Assembly: GCA_024291935.2 (NCBI GenBank)
Contig: JAGTYA010000026.1
Coordinates: 4,940,001-5,004,000 of the forward strand
From: Okapia johnstoni
Taxonomy: Eukaryota; Chordata; Mammalia; Artiodactyla; Giraffidae
Direction: 5' to 3'
DNA length: 64,000 nucleotides
Notes under the pieces: generated by a model
What the model was told of the DNA's origin: nothing
Seen by the model: the letters and a program-made list of their open reading frames with translations, nothing else
Databases searched by the model: none
Position numbers and translations under genes: made by a program
Shown: piece by piece, positions 10,621 to 22,574 of the stretch
How positions within the stretch are numbered: position 1 is the first letter of the stretch
How the letters are laid out: the number at the start of each line of letters is the position of its first letter

Positions 10621-12249
10621 TAAGACCTTGCTCTAGACCCAAGGGGTCTGACCCCCAGGGCCTTCGACCTTAGCCCTGGCAAGCCCACGTGGCAGGACAG
10701 GAAGTCCTCACCTAACAGCCCCCGCCACCACCCCGTGAGCAAATTCTGCTAAATGCCTGAGCAGTGACACAGCTCAGCTGAAATTAAACGGGTTCCAAAT
10801 ACGACAGGATGGCCACAGCAAATGCTGGGACGCGCGAGTGGACTGGGTAAATTCTTGGAACTGCACGGGAGGGTTATAGGCATGTGGGACCCCGCTTTGG
10901 GAAGCAGAGGGTCCTACAGGCGGACTCTCCCCGGACTCCCCACGGCACTTAGTTAGCTTGATGCCCACCTGCCGGCCCTTCCTGCGAGCCAGGCAGTGAG
11001 CACCTGCAGGAACCACCCCCACCCCCGGGGCCAGTGCTGTGGGGCCAAAAGGGAGAGACCCTTGGAGCTGGGGCCGACCACTCCCAGCTCCAGGACCACT
11101 CGAACAAAGGCATTTCCCTTGGGCTCACCACTTCAAATTGCAACAGGAAGCAATCAGGAAAAATAATCAGCTACCAACTTACTGGCTCCACTCTGGACTG
11201 TGGCATAAATCTAACACAGAAATCAGGGACATGACATGTCAAGAGCAGTCAAAATAGTTTCTGCAGAAAGTTCCCTCCCTCTCCTTCCATTTTAGGACCA
11301 GATTACCACATTAGCTGGGGCTCTAAAAACCTCGTGTTGACATGTTTCCTTAATGTTAAAATAATCAACTCTATTTTTTGCCTCCTACGCGACCGAGCTC
11401 CACAAATGTGATCCTTCTCCTCGGGGGCTCGAACCGCAGGACAGGCACTCCAGTCCAGCAACATCACCACCCCAAGGTCCAGGAAATCCGAAACTGCAAC
11501 GCAGTGAAAAGCTACTCTGCCGGCAGAGAAACCCCACCTTTAAAACAAACATCTCCCCCCCCCCCCAAAAAAAAAAACCCTTTGCCTCCGTGATCCAGGC
11601 ATTTCCGGAAAGAGAAGCAGTAGTGTGGGCCTGAACTACTCAGATACTGTCATTGTATTTTTGCTGGTATCGGACGGGGCCAAGACTGTAAACAGACTCC
11701 TGCGAGAGACAAATTCAGCCTGAAACTGCCAAGGGTCTCCGGGGATCGGGACTGGGAGGCAAGAGGACTGGAGGAATTGCCCCTTCTCACCCCCCCAAAC
11801 CTCAATGGAGGGGCCGCAGCCCCGGGAATGTGACCACAGAGCCAGGCCAGGACACCTCCCTGCCGTGTCCTCGCTGGAAATATTCAGGGAGACAGCTGTT
11901 TGCCTTAAAGAGGCCCAGACAAAGGGACCCGAGGCCCCCCACCCCCAACTGCCACCAGCATTAGAGCAGCCCAGGGCGCACGGGACTCCCGCTCCGGGGT
12001 CCACTGGGCCAGCCACACTCCAGAAAAACAAAACACTCACGTCGGAAGAGAATGATTTAGGTAGCGAGAGAGGCTTGCTTCAAAAACCACATGGCAATCT
12101 CCAAATTAAAAGAACGTGTAGCTTTTCACAAGGCGCTTCGTTTCCTGAGTCCTCCTGACCTCAACTCCACCCCTTGGGACCCACCAACAGTTGGAGAGAA
12201 AGGTCCTCGGGCTCTGATCTCCCAAGGGGGGGGGTGTGTGTCTACAGCT
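10621..12249. other. No gene; unique intronic DNA upstream of the CpG island core
   Basis: Mostly unique sequence with poly-C/poly-A tracts near 11548-11578. No exon or repeat was recognised. It lies 0.8-2.4 kb inside LRP5 intron 1, a plausible but unproven place for regulatory elements. Confidence 0.4.
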
Positions 12250-13018
12250 GAGGCCCCCACGCCGCAGGCTGGGACCCCGTCACCCCGCGCGGCGGCCCCA
12301 TGCAGCCGGGCCCCCCGGGGGTGGACACCCGCGGGGTGTCACGATTTGGGGGCCCCAGCGGCCCGGACGGGTGGTCCGAGCCGACCGGGCACACCTGGCA
12401 GGTGTCAGTCCGCTGGGAAACCGACAGCGACGCAGATGAAAGGGGCAGCGCCGCAGGCCAGGCCGCCCCGCGCGGGGTTCAGAACTTTCTCTGCGACTTA
12501 AATCAGTTCCCGGAGCTCGCAGGCCGGCCGCGCGGCCATCGGAAACAGGCTCGGGAAGAGAGTTCCCGATGCAGGGCGGCCAGGCCTGCCTCCGGGCCGA
12601 ACGTCCCCGCTCTGTGCCTGCCCGCGGGGCCGGGGTCCCCACGGTGCCCGCACGGCCTCGCCCGGCCGGCTCGGGGCGGGCGCACTTCCGAGCGCGCCCC
12701 GGGGCCCGGGCAGGTGAGAACCCGCCCGCGCCGCACCTGGCGGGGTCGGCGGCGCCCGCGCGCCCTCCTGGCCGGCCCGGGACGCGCGGGACGGGGCCCG
12801 GCGTCCCCGGGAGGGGCCCGGGCGGGCGAGACAAAGGGCCCGCGCGCGGCCCCCGGGCGGCGGGCGCGGCGGGGGGCGGCGGGGCCCCGCGGCGCGCGCC
12901 CCAACTCGCCCCCAACTTGCAAAGTCGCTTCGGCGGCGGCGCGGCGCACTTGGCCGCGAGGCCAACCGAGTCGCCCGGACGCCCGGGCCATTGTCCCCCC
13001 GGCCCCGCGCCCACCTAC

Positions 13019-13109
13019 CCGCGGCGGGGGCCAGGCTGCAGCAGAGCGCGAGCAGCAGCAGCAGCGGCGGCGGAGGAGGAGCGGGAGACCGGGGCGGCGC
13101 CGCCTCCAT
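13019..13109 (-). CDS. LRP5: LRP5 exon 1, coding part (signal peptide)
   Basis: This is the first coding exon of the Wnt/beta-catenin co-receptor LRP5, a type I membrane protein that binds Wnt ligands together with Frizzled. Reading the minus strand from the ATG at 13109-13107 gives 30 codons plus one base. They comprise MEAAPPRS, a proline run, LLLLL and ALCCSLAPAA, then a donor GGGTAGGTGG. The MEAAPP start, the leucine-rich hydrophobic core and the ALC...PAPAA-like end match the LRP5 signal peptide as I know it. The PPRSPAPPPPP stretch differs from human, and the leucine run is short (five). The exon sits in a strong CpG island and C11orf24 lies divergently about 32 kb away, as in human. 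Only the signal peptide is in the window; the rest of the protein lies off the left edge. Confidence 0.85.
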
Positions 13110-13540
13110 GTTGTCCGGAGCCGGACGGGCCCGCGCCGCGCTCACTCGGGCTCCATGGCGCGGCGGCCGGGCTCCTCGCGCGGCTCCGGGCGCCTGCCGC
13201 CTCCCCCCTCGGGCGCCGCGGGCCAGGACGACGGGGGAGGAGGGAGGAGGCGCGGGAGCGGAAGCCGAGCCGCGTCTCCGCCCCCCGCCGCCGCCGCCGC
13301 CGCCGCCCTCCGCGCCCCCCGCGCCGGCCGCGCCCTCCTGCGGGCGCCCCCCGGAGCCGGCCCGCCGCGCGCGGGGTCCCAGCGCCTCTGCCCGCGCCCC
13401 CTGCCCCCGGGGGCCGGGCGCCGGGGCTCCGCGGGGGCGGACGCCCGGTTTGCACCCCGCGGGGCCTGGGGCCGGATCGAGCCCCGGAAGCAGGTGTGTC
13501 ACCTGTTAAGAGCGGCCAGGACTGAGCTCGCCCGGTGGGG
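13110..13540 (-). promoter_or_regulatory. LRP5: LRP5 5' UTR and proximal promoter region
   Basis: This sequence lies immediately upstream of the LRP5 ATG in transcript sense. It is almost purely GC, with several GC-box-like GGGCGG/CCGCCC strings and a CCG tract of seven perfect units at 13285-13305. The transcription start cannot be fixed by eye. The call rests on position and composition. Confidence 0.6.
13285..13305. repeat. (CCG)7 trinucleotide tract upstream of LRP5
   Basis: Seven uninterrupted CCG units, GGC-type on the LRP5 sense strand, lie about 180 bp upstream of the initiator codon. They are probably in the 5' UTR or promoter. Such tracts vary in length easily. Confidence 0.9.
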
Positions 13541-14059
13541 AAACTGAGGCACGGGGCCGGAGTGTGCGAAGGGGGCTGCCCTAGGGCACGCGCGGTCAGG
13601 CAGTTTCGGGGCTGGAAGCCAGGGGCCCCGAGCCAGGTGCGCGCGCTTTCCGGCGAGCGCAGCCACCCCAGCAGAGCCCTCCTCGGGGGCGGTCCCACGA
13701 CACCTGTGCTCCCCGGGGAGGGGGCCTGGGAAGGCGACCGGCAGGCGGGGCCGGGGCAGGGACAGAGCAGGTGATGGCAAGAGGTGGGAGCTGCAGGGGA
13801 ATGAGGTGGGTTTGAGGTTTATTTTTAAACTGAACATATACCCTCGACATTAACTAGGGTACGGGAAGACTGAGCGGTTGACACGTTTTTCTTCCAAACA
13901 TGCTTGTAGGAGGCCTCTAGGGTGCAGACCTCACCTTTGCTCATTCAACAAGCAGGCTCGGAACCACCCCTCCCCGGCCCCCACCCCCCCGCCCCCTGCC
14001 CACCTGAGCATCAAGCTCGGCTACTGAACCCTCCGGGGCACAGGAAGCGCTGAGGGGGG

Positions 14060-14430
14060 GCAGCACAAACTCTGGAACCCATAGGCCCAAATTCAAACTC
14101 TGGTTCTGCTGTTTCCTAGAACTAGATGTGCCCTGGTTGAAAGTGTGTCCTTCAGTCGTGTCCTACTCTTTGTGACTCCCTGGACTGTAGCCCACCAAGC
14201 TCCTCTGTCCTTGGAATTTCCCAGGCAAGAATCCTGGAGTGGGCTGCCGTTTCCTTCTCCAAACCTGAGTCTCCTGCATCGCAGACAGATTCTTTACCCT
14301 CTGAGCCATCGGGGAAGCCCAGGGGTGTGCCCTTGGGCAGGTTCAAATATAACCTCTCTGGGGGGAATTCCTCCCCTTATAAAACAATGAGAACACCACT
14401 TACCTTGCAGGTGCTGAGATGATGGACAAC
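14060..14430 (+). mobile_element. MIR-like SINE split by a Bov-tA insertion
   Basis: ACTCTGGAACCC...TTCAAACTCTGGTTCTGC on the left and CTTGGGCAGGTTCAAATATAACCTCTCTGG on the right fit a MIR interrupted by the younger SINE. Confidence 0.55.
14137..14322 (-). mobile_element. Bov-tA SINE (minus)
   Basis: TTCAGTCGTGTCCTACTCTT ... GAGCCATCGGGGAAGCCC, with an internal deletion. Imperfect flanking repeats TGTGCCCTGG and TGTGCCCTTG. Confidence 0.88.
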
Positions 14431-14684
14431 TCACCAGAACAGCCCCATCCATGGATACAGTCATTCTTCATGTATTTCTGACAACTTTACAAAGCTGGCG
14501 CTCAGGCAGAATGTCTCTGTCCCCTAGGGTTTATATTCTAGGGAAGAAGACAAACAAAAACAAGAAGATAGATACATTTAAAACCAAAACAAACAAACCA
14601 AATACCACTAACAGACACAGGAATGCCGTGAAGAATGAGGGTGTTGGGCTGCAATGCCTGGGGAAGCAGGGATGTCTGAGCTAC

Positions 14685-14882
14685 CACCAGGGAGCAGTAG
14701 GAGAAGAATCTGCCTGCCAAGGCAGGAGAGGCGGGTTCAGTCCCTGGGTTGGGAAGATCCCTGGAGAGGGCATGGCAATCCACTCCAGTATTCTTGCCGG
14801 GAGAATCCTACGGACAGAGGAGTCTAGCGGGCTACAGTCCATGGGGTCGCACAGATTCGGAGACGATTAAAGTGACTTAGCT
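14685..14882 (+). mobile_element. Bov-tA SINE (plus)
   Basis: GAATCTGCCTGCCAAGGCAG ... GGGTCGCACAGATTCGGAGA, with a diverged tail. Confidence 0.88.
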
Positions 14883-14887
14883 CACGA

Positions 14888-15042
14888 GGGTCTTAGTTGT
14901 TTTGTGACGTGTGGGCTCTTTAGTTGCACTGTGCGAACTCATTTGCAGTACGTGGGTGGAGTTCCCTGACCAGGGATTGAACCCAGGCCTCCTGCATTGG
15001 AGTGCAGACCCTTAATCACTGGACACCCAGGGAAGGCCCTGT
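14888..15042 (-). mobile_element. CHR-type SINE (minus)
   Basis: CCCTGACCAGGGATTGAACC and CTTAATCACTGGACACCCAG, typical of a CHR element in antisense. Confidence 0.82.
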
Positions 15043-15059
15043 GCTGGAACTGTTTTTAG

Positions 15060-15368
15060 CCCTGTTACCCACATGGCTTACTTCCTCACATCTTTAGCTC
15101 CTCAGCCAGACCCTCCCTGACCCCACTTGGAGATTGCACATCACACCCCCTCCACCGCCCACCCTTGCCAGCACTTCCGGCTCCATTTTTCTGCTTAATT
15201 TTTCTTCTTTGCGCTGACCAACATCTGACAGACTACTGTTTACTTATCTTTCTTCCCTCCACAAGAGTAGACTTTCACTTGTTTTACTCCACGCGTATCC
15301 CCAGAGCCTACACCAGGGCCTGACATAGTAGGTGCTCAATAAATGTTTGTTGAATGACTGAATGAACT
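15060..15368 (+). mobile_element. L2-type LINE 3' end (plus)
   Basis: Terminates in GTAGGTGCTCAATAAATGTT followed by TGTTGAATGACTGAATGAA, the hallmark of the old L2 3' end. Confidence 0.65.
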
Positions 15369-15639
15369 GAAAAGATCCAATTTATATTTATAAAAGGATC
15401 TCTGGCTGCTGAATAGGGACAGGACTGTTAGGATGAAAGAGAAGATGCCAGGGACTGGCCAGCAGTGGGTACCACAGTAGCACCCAAGAGAAATGTCAGC
15501 TTGGATGGGTGGGGGTCCAGGGCTCACAAGGTGCTGCATTCTGCGTGCTTTAGGAACAGCTAATGGGACTCCCCAAAGGCGCTGGTTGTGGGAAGGAGGA
15601 GAAGGGGCCCTAGGGTGACCCACCCTAGGGACTCTGCTT

Positions 15640-15975
15640 GTTCAGTCACTCAGTCATGTCCCACTCTTTGCAACACCATGGACTGCAGCACACCAGGCTT
15701 CCCTGTCCTCCACTATCTCCTGCAGTTTGCTCAAACTCCTGTCCGTTGAGTTGGTGATGCCTTCCAACCATCTCATCCTCTGTCATCCCCTTCTCCTGCC
15801 CTCAATGTTTCCCGGCACCAGGGTCTTTTCTAATGAGTCAGTTCTTCGAATCAGGTGGCTAAAGTATTGGAGCTTCAGCTTCAGCATCAGTCCTTCAAAT
15901 GAATATTCAGGGTTCATTTCGTTTAGGCTTGACTGGTCTGATCTCCTTGCAGTCCAAGGGACTCTCACAATGACC
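15640..15975 (-). mobile_element. BovB LINE 3' end (minus)
   Basis: CACTCAGTCATGTCCCACTC through GAATATTCAGGGTTCATTTC to TTGCAGTCCAAGGGACTCTC. Antisense BovB C-terminus and 3' end. Confidence 0.88.
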
Positions 15976-17329
15976 ACGGTAGAGGTGTCACCAGGGACCA
16001 CCTGTGGGGGACAGGACTGTGCCCCAGGTCTCAGGGCATCGGAGCAATAGCCCAGGTTGCCTGACTCTGATCAGAGCTTCGAGGAGAGCTGTTTGCAAAG
16101 AACAATGAGATCGAATCACTGTTTGATTCTGCAGGATTCCAGCCTCACAAGGGCAGTCATTTTTAGACTCTTCACTAATGTAAGAAGCAACCGGAGAACG
16201 TGCTAAGCTTCCACTTCCCCAGAAGGCTGCCTGTCACAGTTCATCAGGCCACCCAGCTTTTCTTAAGGCCTTGTGTTTGCAAGCATTCACTCCCAATTCC
16301 CGGCTCAGATGTGAGTTCCATCACAGTGAAGTAAGGGGGGCTCAGCACCTGTCAGATCTAATCGTTTCTGGGGACAGGGGCTCATTTGGGGTCCATTTAG
16401 GGCCCATCAGAGAATTACATTTCAGCCCGTGACACTTGGGGGAAAAGTTCCTCTTTGGTTTCCCTCCTGAGCTGGAACATGCTGACTCTGGAGAGTTATT
16501 CTGGGCACGCGAGCCCTCCCGCCTGACAGGCCTGGCTGCTGTGGTCAGAGGTGTGCCCTGGGCTCCAACATTTCCGGGCTCGGAGCCTCGAACATTCTCC
16601 CGAGGCCCGCAGTGGGAACGTCGTCGTCTGACAGTCCATCCTTCCCATTCCCGAGGGCCTCTCCCGGCCATGACACCACTGCCCGCCCTCAAAGAAGAGA
16701 CGAGAAGGCTGGTACCAGTGTTTCTATACTTTAAGGCCCTGCGTTAACGTGACTCATGATTGGCATGAGTCCGCGACGACGTGGGGATGGACGGCCAGGC
16801 ACCCATCTGGTGGAGGCACCACCTGCTTGCTCTTCTTCCTCCAGTAGTTTTAATCCACCACTTAGATTCTGCAGCCCTGAGCCTCAGTCCTCCCTGGGGT
16901 TTGGCCTGCCTGTAACTCACATCCTGGCAAGGATGCCCTGGGCAGCCCCAGGAGCATGTGGTCCACTTGGCAGTTTTATTTTCACTGCAGCTGAAAGAGT
17001 CGACATTCAAATTTCATTCTCCTTTTTAAGCATTTTAAAGACACCTACAGTAGGTTGAATGTGCTCCGTCGCTAAGTCTTTGCAACCCCATGGACTGCAA
17101 TCCGCCACTGGAAAGTGAAGTGAAAGTGAAAGTCTCTCAGTCTAGAATACCTGTTCTAGAAAAATAAAGCAGGGCAAGAGGAGCAAGGGGTAAGGAAGGC
17201 TTCACTAGGACAGTGAACATTTGTGCGGGGACCTAGAAGAAGGGAAGTCCTGTGCAAAGGCCCTGAGGCACAGAGAGGGGCCTGAGCAGCTGAAGCAGAG
17301 AGACAGCCAAGGTCAGAGGGGGGCAGAGG

Positions 17330-17492
17330 GACCTACTTGGCGGTCCAGTAGCTAAGACTCCGTGTTCCAAACGCAGTGGGCCTGAGTTGGATCCCTGGTC
17401 AGAGAACTAGATCCCAGATGCTGTAACTAACAGTTCACATATTGCAACTAAGACCCAGTGCAGCCAAATAAGTTTTTTTTTTTTTTTAAAGA
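17330..17492 (+). mobile_element. CHR-type SINE (plus)
   Basis: ACCTACTTGGCGGTCCAGTA head, TTGGATCCCTGGTCAGAGAA B-box, and GACCCAGTGCAGCCAAATAA end before a T-rich stretch. Confidence 0.8.
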
Positions 17493-18739
17493 GCAGGCCA
17501 GCTCTGCAGGGTCCTGGGAGCCACCTCCTCCGAGTGAGCTGGGGGACCATCAGAGGGCCAGGAACAGAGGGAGCCTGAGATTTGATTTCCACGTTACAGA
17601 CTCTCTCTGCTCCTGTATGGGGCGGGAGAGGGGCCCAGAAGGCCAGCTGAAGGGCTGCCATTCACTACGACATCAGTGTTGGTGAACGAAAGGAGTGTGG
17701 AGTCCCGCCTTGAACTCATCTAGCCGAGATCCTAGTAGACTTCCCGGTGGAGGAGCAGAGTGGCCAGGATCCGGGCTTTGGGAAGGAAGGCTGGGCTGGG
17801 CTTAGAAACGTGGGAATCTTCAGTATCTGAGGCCATGATCCTGAAGCAGCAGTTATGAGGAAAGAGGTTCAAGGGGTGAGCGTTTGGAGCCCTCCAAGCT
17901 CAGAGGTGAGGAGCAGCAGGAGACAGCAGCTCCCCAGAGCCAGGGAGGAGGCCGAGGGGAGGGGAAGGGCCCCGTGTGCTGCAGCCAGACAGCGGGACGG
18001 GCGTGGACACGTGTCCATGAGGCCCTGGGCGGCCATTCATCTTTGACCTTGAGGAGCTGTTTGGAATCACGAAGTGGCTCTCACACACCTGGCTTATGTT
18101 GAGGGCTGCATACACCACAGGCCCTTAGCTAAACACACAGGCCTCCATGGGGCGAGGTGGAGACCTTCCCCTGCAGCTGAATGGAGATCTGGGCAGCTGC
18201 CGCACCTCTCTTGTCGCTCTCATGGGCAGTAAATCCTCAGGTCCCTTCTAGTCCCAGGGGCCGCGTCCACTTAGGAACTATAACTCCAGCTCTGGTTTAA
18301 TGATCAAAACGAAGGTTTATTCCCAGTCACAGCTTCTCCCCCTCTCCAGCTCCACTGGGCCTTGAACAGCGGGGGAACCACAGCAGGGGAGGGCCGCCTC
18401 TGCCGTCCTCCTCCAGGAGGGAGGGCGGGAGGGGACTGGGAGCCTCGGGGGGACTCCGAGTGCTGATCTCTCTCTTTCAGGCTCTTTGTGGGACCTTAGG
18501 TATTTCTTGGATGGTACCTGACCCCCCAGGGCACACACCTTTGCCCAGTCATCCGGGAAATGCAGCCACTGGTCCAGTTCCACTGCGGGCCAGGCGGCCA
18601 CAGGGATGACCTTGGCCTTTAATGTATCCGGTGTGGAGCAAGCAGCAGGAGACACCTGTTCGCCTGGGTCCTTGAAGCCCCTCTTGCTGGTCTCGGGATG
18701 AAAGGCCCTCTCTCCTACTCTCAAAGTGGGCAGGGAACT

Positions 18740-18832
18740 AACTGGGGTGATCAACCAGCCCGGTTTGCCTGGAACTGAGAGGTCCTCAGGATGCAGAGCT
18801 TTCAGAGCTAAAACTGGGCGAGTCAAGGCCAA
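18740..18832. mobile_element. Palindromic MITE-like DNA transposon remnant
   Basis: GGTGATCAACCAGCCCGGTT ... GAGCTAAAACTGGGCGAGTC resembles a common mammalian palindromic element with an inverted CCCGGTTTGCC/GGGCAAACCGGG core. Tentative. Confidence 0.4.
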
Positions 18833-19692
18833 CAGGAGCCAGTCGGTCGCCCTTGGATTGGTGGAATCAGGTTTCCCTCTGTGGGACCCTCACCCCAGGC
18901 ATGTGGGGTGCCAGGACACAGGTCCAAAGCAGGCCCAGTTCCCCGCCTGCCGCTTAAAATTATGTCACTGTCAACATATCAGTGCCATTATTTTTTTTTT
19001 AAGTGGAGGGATATTTTGGATAAAAAGAGACAACAGAAAGATCCTGATGGATCATTTCACGCTTATAAAAATAACTCTGATGATATTAAGAATTATGAGT
19101 GTTTTTTTAAGAGGAAACAAAACTCCTCTGTTTATGTGAGAGAATGTTCTTAGACTTCTTCCAAACTATTTAATGTAGAGACATCATACTGTCTGTGACA
19201 TACTTTGGATGTTTTTGTTTTTGGCAAATGTGGCAAAACCTTAATGAGTTTTGAACCTAGATAATAAAATTATGGGTGGTAACCATAAAAAAAATGTTAT
19301 AAATCAGCCCACAGACCGTGGAATAAAGAGTGTGGGTTCCCTCTTTATCTGGTGGCTGGACAAATACGCAGTCGTGACACCAGGTCGGGAGCGCCAGGTT
19401 GAACTTTTTGGACTCTTCTGTGTTGAAGCCAGGCGACAGGAGACCCAGCCCAGGACCCCTCTGGACTTTCGCCCCAGGGCGAGGTCTGCGGCGGGAGGTG
19501 GAGTCTGGGAGAGGCGTCCACAGTGCCTGGATTGGGCCCCCTGCTGGGGCGAGGTGGCGGGTGGGGGACGCCAGGGAATGGGTCTCCTGTGGGGAATGGG
19601 CAAGCTGGAGGGACAGAGTGGGCCCCTCCAAAGCTTGGAGCCCCAGGTGAGAGGGCACTTACTGTTCTGTTTTAGACCTTCAATTTCAGACA

Positions 19693-19893
19693 GAATGGGC
19701 TTCCAGTGTAAGAATCTGCCTGCAATGCAGGAGACACGGGTTCGATCCTTGGGTTGGGAAGATCCCCTGGGGGAGGGCATGGCAACCCTCTCCAGTATTC
19801 TTGCCGAGAAAATCCCCATGGACAGAGGAGCCTGGGGGACTTACAGTCCACGGGGTCGCAAAGAATCGGATACGACCGAACGACTGAGCACGC
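19693..19893 (+). mobile_element. Bov-tA SINE (plus)
   Basis: GGGCTTCCAGTGTAAGAATC ... CGTTTGCAAAGAATCGGATA-like tail. The head has a small deletion. Confidence 0.9.
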
Positions 19894-20478
19894 ACCAGCA
19901 TCAGACAGAATGGAGGCAGAAAGTCCCATCTTAACTGACCCCTGGAGACTGGAGAGACAGGTCAGCGCTTGCTGGAGGTCAGGCAGCTGGACAGTGGCCA
20001 GGTCAGGATGGGGACCCAGCCTCCAGGCTCTGCCCCTGCCAGGCTAACCCCCTCCTTGCAGCACCTCCCCTTCCCCAGATCCTGGCCCCCTGCAGGGACC
20101 CCTCAGGTCTGGCCACAGGCCAGCTCATGCCCCTCAGTTTGCAAACACCAGCAAGATTCTCCCGTCTTAAGAAAGGGCAGCAAACCTCACCATCCCCCGC
20201 CACAGCTTCCTGTCTGTCCGCTCAGCTGCCAAGCCCTTCCAGCCCAGCGTCTACATGCGCTGCCGCCTGGCCTCACCACCTGCTCATTCAGTCCTGCCCC
20301 CGCGATGACCTTCGGTTGCCAGCTGCACAGGCCGTTGCTGCCGCATCCGTCTTGGTGAGGGTTCTGCAGGTCTCCAACGCCCCCTCCCCAGCCTCCCTCC
20401 TTTGCGCCCCTTCCCCCTCCCAGACTGTCTTTCCTGCTCACACGCTGCCCAGTATTAGGCACGGTCCTCTTTGCTGCA

Positions 20479-20690
20479 GGAGCCCCTGGTGGCTCAGACG
20501 GTAGAGTCTGACTGTCAATACAGGAGTCCCGGGTTCGATCCCTGAGTCGGGAAGACCCCCTGGCGGAGGAAATGGCAACCCACTCCAGTATTCTTGCCTG
20601 GAGAATCCCATGGACCGAGGAGCCTGGCGGGGGTTACGGTCCATGGGGTCACAGAGTTGGACACGACTGAGCGACTTCACCTTCTCTCTT
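20479..20690 (+). mobile_element. Bov-tA SINE (plus)
   Basis: AGCCCCTGGTGGCTCAGACG ... GGACACGACTGAGCGACTTC. Near full length. Confidence 0.92.
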
Positions 20691-21974
20691 CTCTTTGCTG
20701 CATCTCCAGGGTAGCTTCAGCGCTGACCCCTACCCCCAAGCTCTCCCCACTGTGGCCTGTCCCTCAGTGCGGCCGGCATGATGGCCCTAAAATGCCCACT
20801 TGGCAGGGGCCTCCCTTCATACAAACCCTCTCTGGCTCCCACTGCCGCGTGGCTCCTGCCCATGACGGCTCTCTCTCCCGCCTCTGCCCTCCCTCAGGTC
20901 GGGCACAGCTCCTCCGGACTGGTCGCAGGCCTCTTGGCCCCGCAGTCTTGGGGTCTCCCACTGGGTCCCTGAAGACCTGAGGGGCCCCTTTCTCTGGGGG
21001 AGCTGGGGCAGTCAGAGCGGGGTGGCGAGGTGGGCTGAGCCTTCACAGAGTGGTCACCCACAGGGGCCGGCGCTCCCATGGGAGGCCGGTGTGTGCAGGG
21101 AACAGTGACCCCCTGCGGGGCCAAGAGCGGCTGTCTAGTGGGGTGTGGAAGGGGGAGGTGGCCTGTAGGCAGGCCGACTGCAGGGCCAAGAGCCCACAAA
21201 CGGGAGTTCCTCACCAGGGGAACTTTGTGCAGGGACGTTCCTGGCGCTCAGACTTGCGGGGTGGGGATATGACGGTCCCCAGAAACTGTGATTGCAGATT
21301 CCAGAAGGAAGTCACCTTCCGCCTCCGCAGTGGAGGAGGGTGCCTGGGGGGCGCTTCTTGAATCCTGGGTCCCCTGAAGGCTCTGCCTTCTGCCCCTGGG
21401 GTCTTAGAAGCAGCAGCAGCCCCCAGGTTCTGGTGGGAGTGGGCGGGGGTTATCTCCCCCAACCCCCACCTACAACCCCACCCCCACCCCGCGCAGATCC
21501 CCTGGATACCCGGGTCTAGTACTGAGCCCGGAGAGACCCATGTGGGGGTGCTGGGCTCAGCGAGGACCCAGACCCTCACAAAGTGGCGAGGCAGAGCCGG
21601 CCTCTGGGCCTTGTCCCTGGGCACCACCAGCTGCAGCTGGTACTGGCGGCACGGACAGCGGGGGAGGCACCTCCTGCCTGAGCTCCTCCTGGGCCAGGAT
21701 CACACATCCTCCCTGCTTATCAGCGAACCAAAGCTCACAGCCCTCGATGGCAGGCAGGGCGCGCGGGTGCCTTTGATGAGTAGCCCCCACCTCCCAGTCA
21801 ACAAATGCTGCAGACTTTGCACCGAGAGTGTTTACTCCCTGCAAGGACAGAGTGTACCCCCACGGGCTGCCTGCTGCTTTCCCTGGGGTGGGGGTGGGGT
21901 CACGGGCGGATGATGGGGCTACCGATGAGTCTTCCCCAGCCCAGGGTTCTAGGTTCTCCAGGAGCACCTGCCTG

Positions 21975-22100
21975 CTCATGAAATCCTCTTACCTGAAGAG
22001 GGATTATGCCCATTCTATAGATGGGAAAACTGAGGCCCAGCTGGTTAGGTGACTTGACTGAGATCCTTCAGGGAACAAAGGAAGGAGCTGCAGACTTTTG
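21975..22100 (+). mobile_element. MIR SINE fragment
   Basis: TTATGCCCATTCTATAGATG and GAAAACTGAGGCCCAG. Diverged MIR. Confidence 0.5.
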
Positions 22101-22114
22101 TTATTTCTCCTCTC

Positions 22115-22560
22115 TGATGCTACCGAAATCTTGGCTTTCTTTGTGCCCGCGAAAACCAAATTAAAAAAAACATGGAGACAGTTTGGAGGAAATAGAAAGG
22201 TGGCTTTAATCCTCAGATGGCAGAAGGGAGAACACAGTAGGTTTGTGCCTCAAGAACTGTGCCCCCTTTTCATGAGGAATCTGGGGGATTATATAGATGA
22301 GGGCTCGTGGTCAGGGGTCGGTGATGAGGAACAAAGGTGTCAGGACCTTGCATTTTTCTTCCTCTAGCATTCTTTCAAAACAGTCATAGGCTGGTGTCAG
22401 GTAGCCCAGTAATTGAGTCTGGCTCCCATAGTTGGGTCCATTGTCTTTTGTGTATTGTACTGAGGCCTTCTTTCTATAATGCAAAAAGAGAAAAACTACA
22501 AGGGATGGTCTTCAAAGAGCGTTCTGTAAAGGTGAGCACCTGATACAGGATGTAATTAGC
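22115..22560 (+). mobile_element. LTR-like repeat, copy 1
   Basis: Begins TGATGCTACCGAAATCTTGG and contains AGGTGGCTTTAATCCTCAGA and GTGCCTCAAGAACTGTGCCC. The same order of motifs recurs at 40568 onward, so this is an interspersed repeat, most like a ruminant endogenous-retrovirus LTR. No internal retroviral gene was seen. Confidence 0.55.
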
Positions 22561-22574
22561 ATGGAGTCAAAGGA

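Larger units (their letters stand above)
1..13018 (-). other. LRP5: LRP5 intron 1 (5' part, open at window start)
   Basis: Inferred from the splice donor at the end of LRP5 exon 1: the minus strand reads GTAGGT starting at 13018. Everything to the left, to the window edge, lies in the first intron in transcript sense. No further LRP5 exon is visible. Large first introns are usual for this gene in mammals, so the absence of exon 2 is expected. The intron is filled with SINE, L1 and BovB fragments, one RPL23A retrocopy and some unclassified DNA. Confidence 0.8.
12250..13760. promoter_or_regulatory. CpG island spanning LRP5 exon 1
   Basis: The base composition changes sharply to very GC-rich DNA with CpG at high density, including many CGCG and GGGGCGGGG-type motifs. 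The flanks are ordinary AT/GC-mixed DNA. The island covers LRP5 exon 1, its 5' flank (13110-13760) and the first roughly 750 bp of intron 1. No TATA box was seen near the ATG, as expected for a housekeeping-like CpG promoter. The very long open frames on both strands here are artefacts of GC richness, not genes. Confidence 0.85.

Noticed and set aside
12280..13698. Very long overlapping open frames on both strands (up to 415 codons)
   Set aside because: They lie in the LRP5 CpG island, where stop codons are rare because of GC content. The products are low-complexity Arg/Pro/Gly/Ala sequence with no domain; only the 30-codon LRP5 exon is supported.
18317..18832. 171-codon minus-strand frame whose stop overlaps an AATAAA
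   Set aside because: The start lies in a MITE-like repeat at 18740-18832, no domain is recognisable, there is no promoter or splice context, and the AATAAA coincidence is weak.
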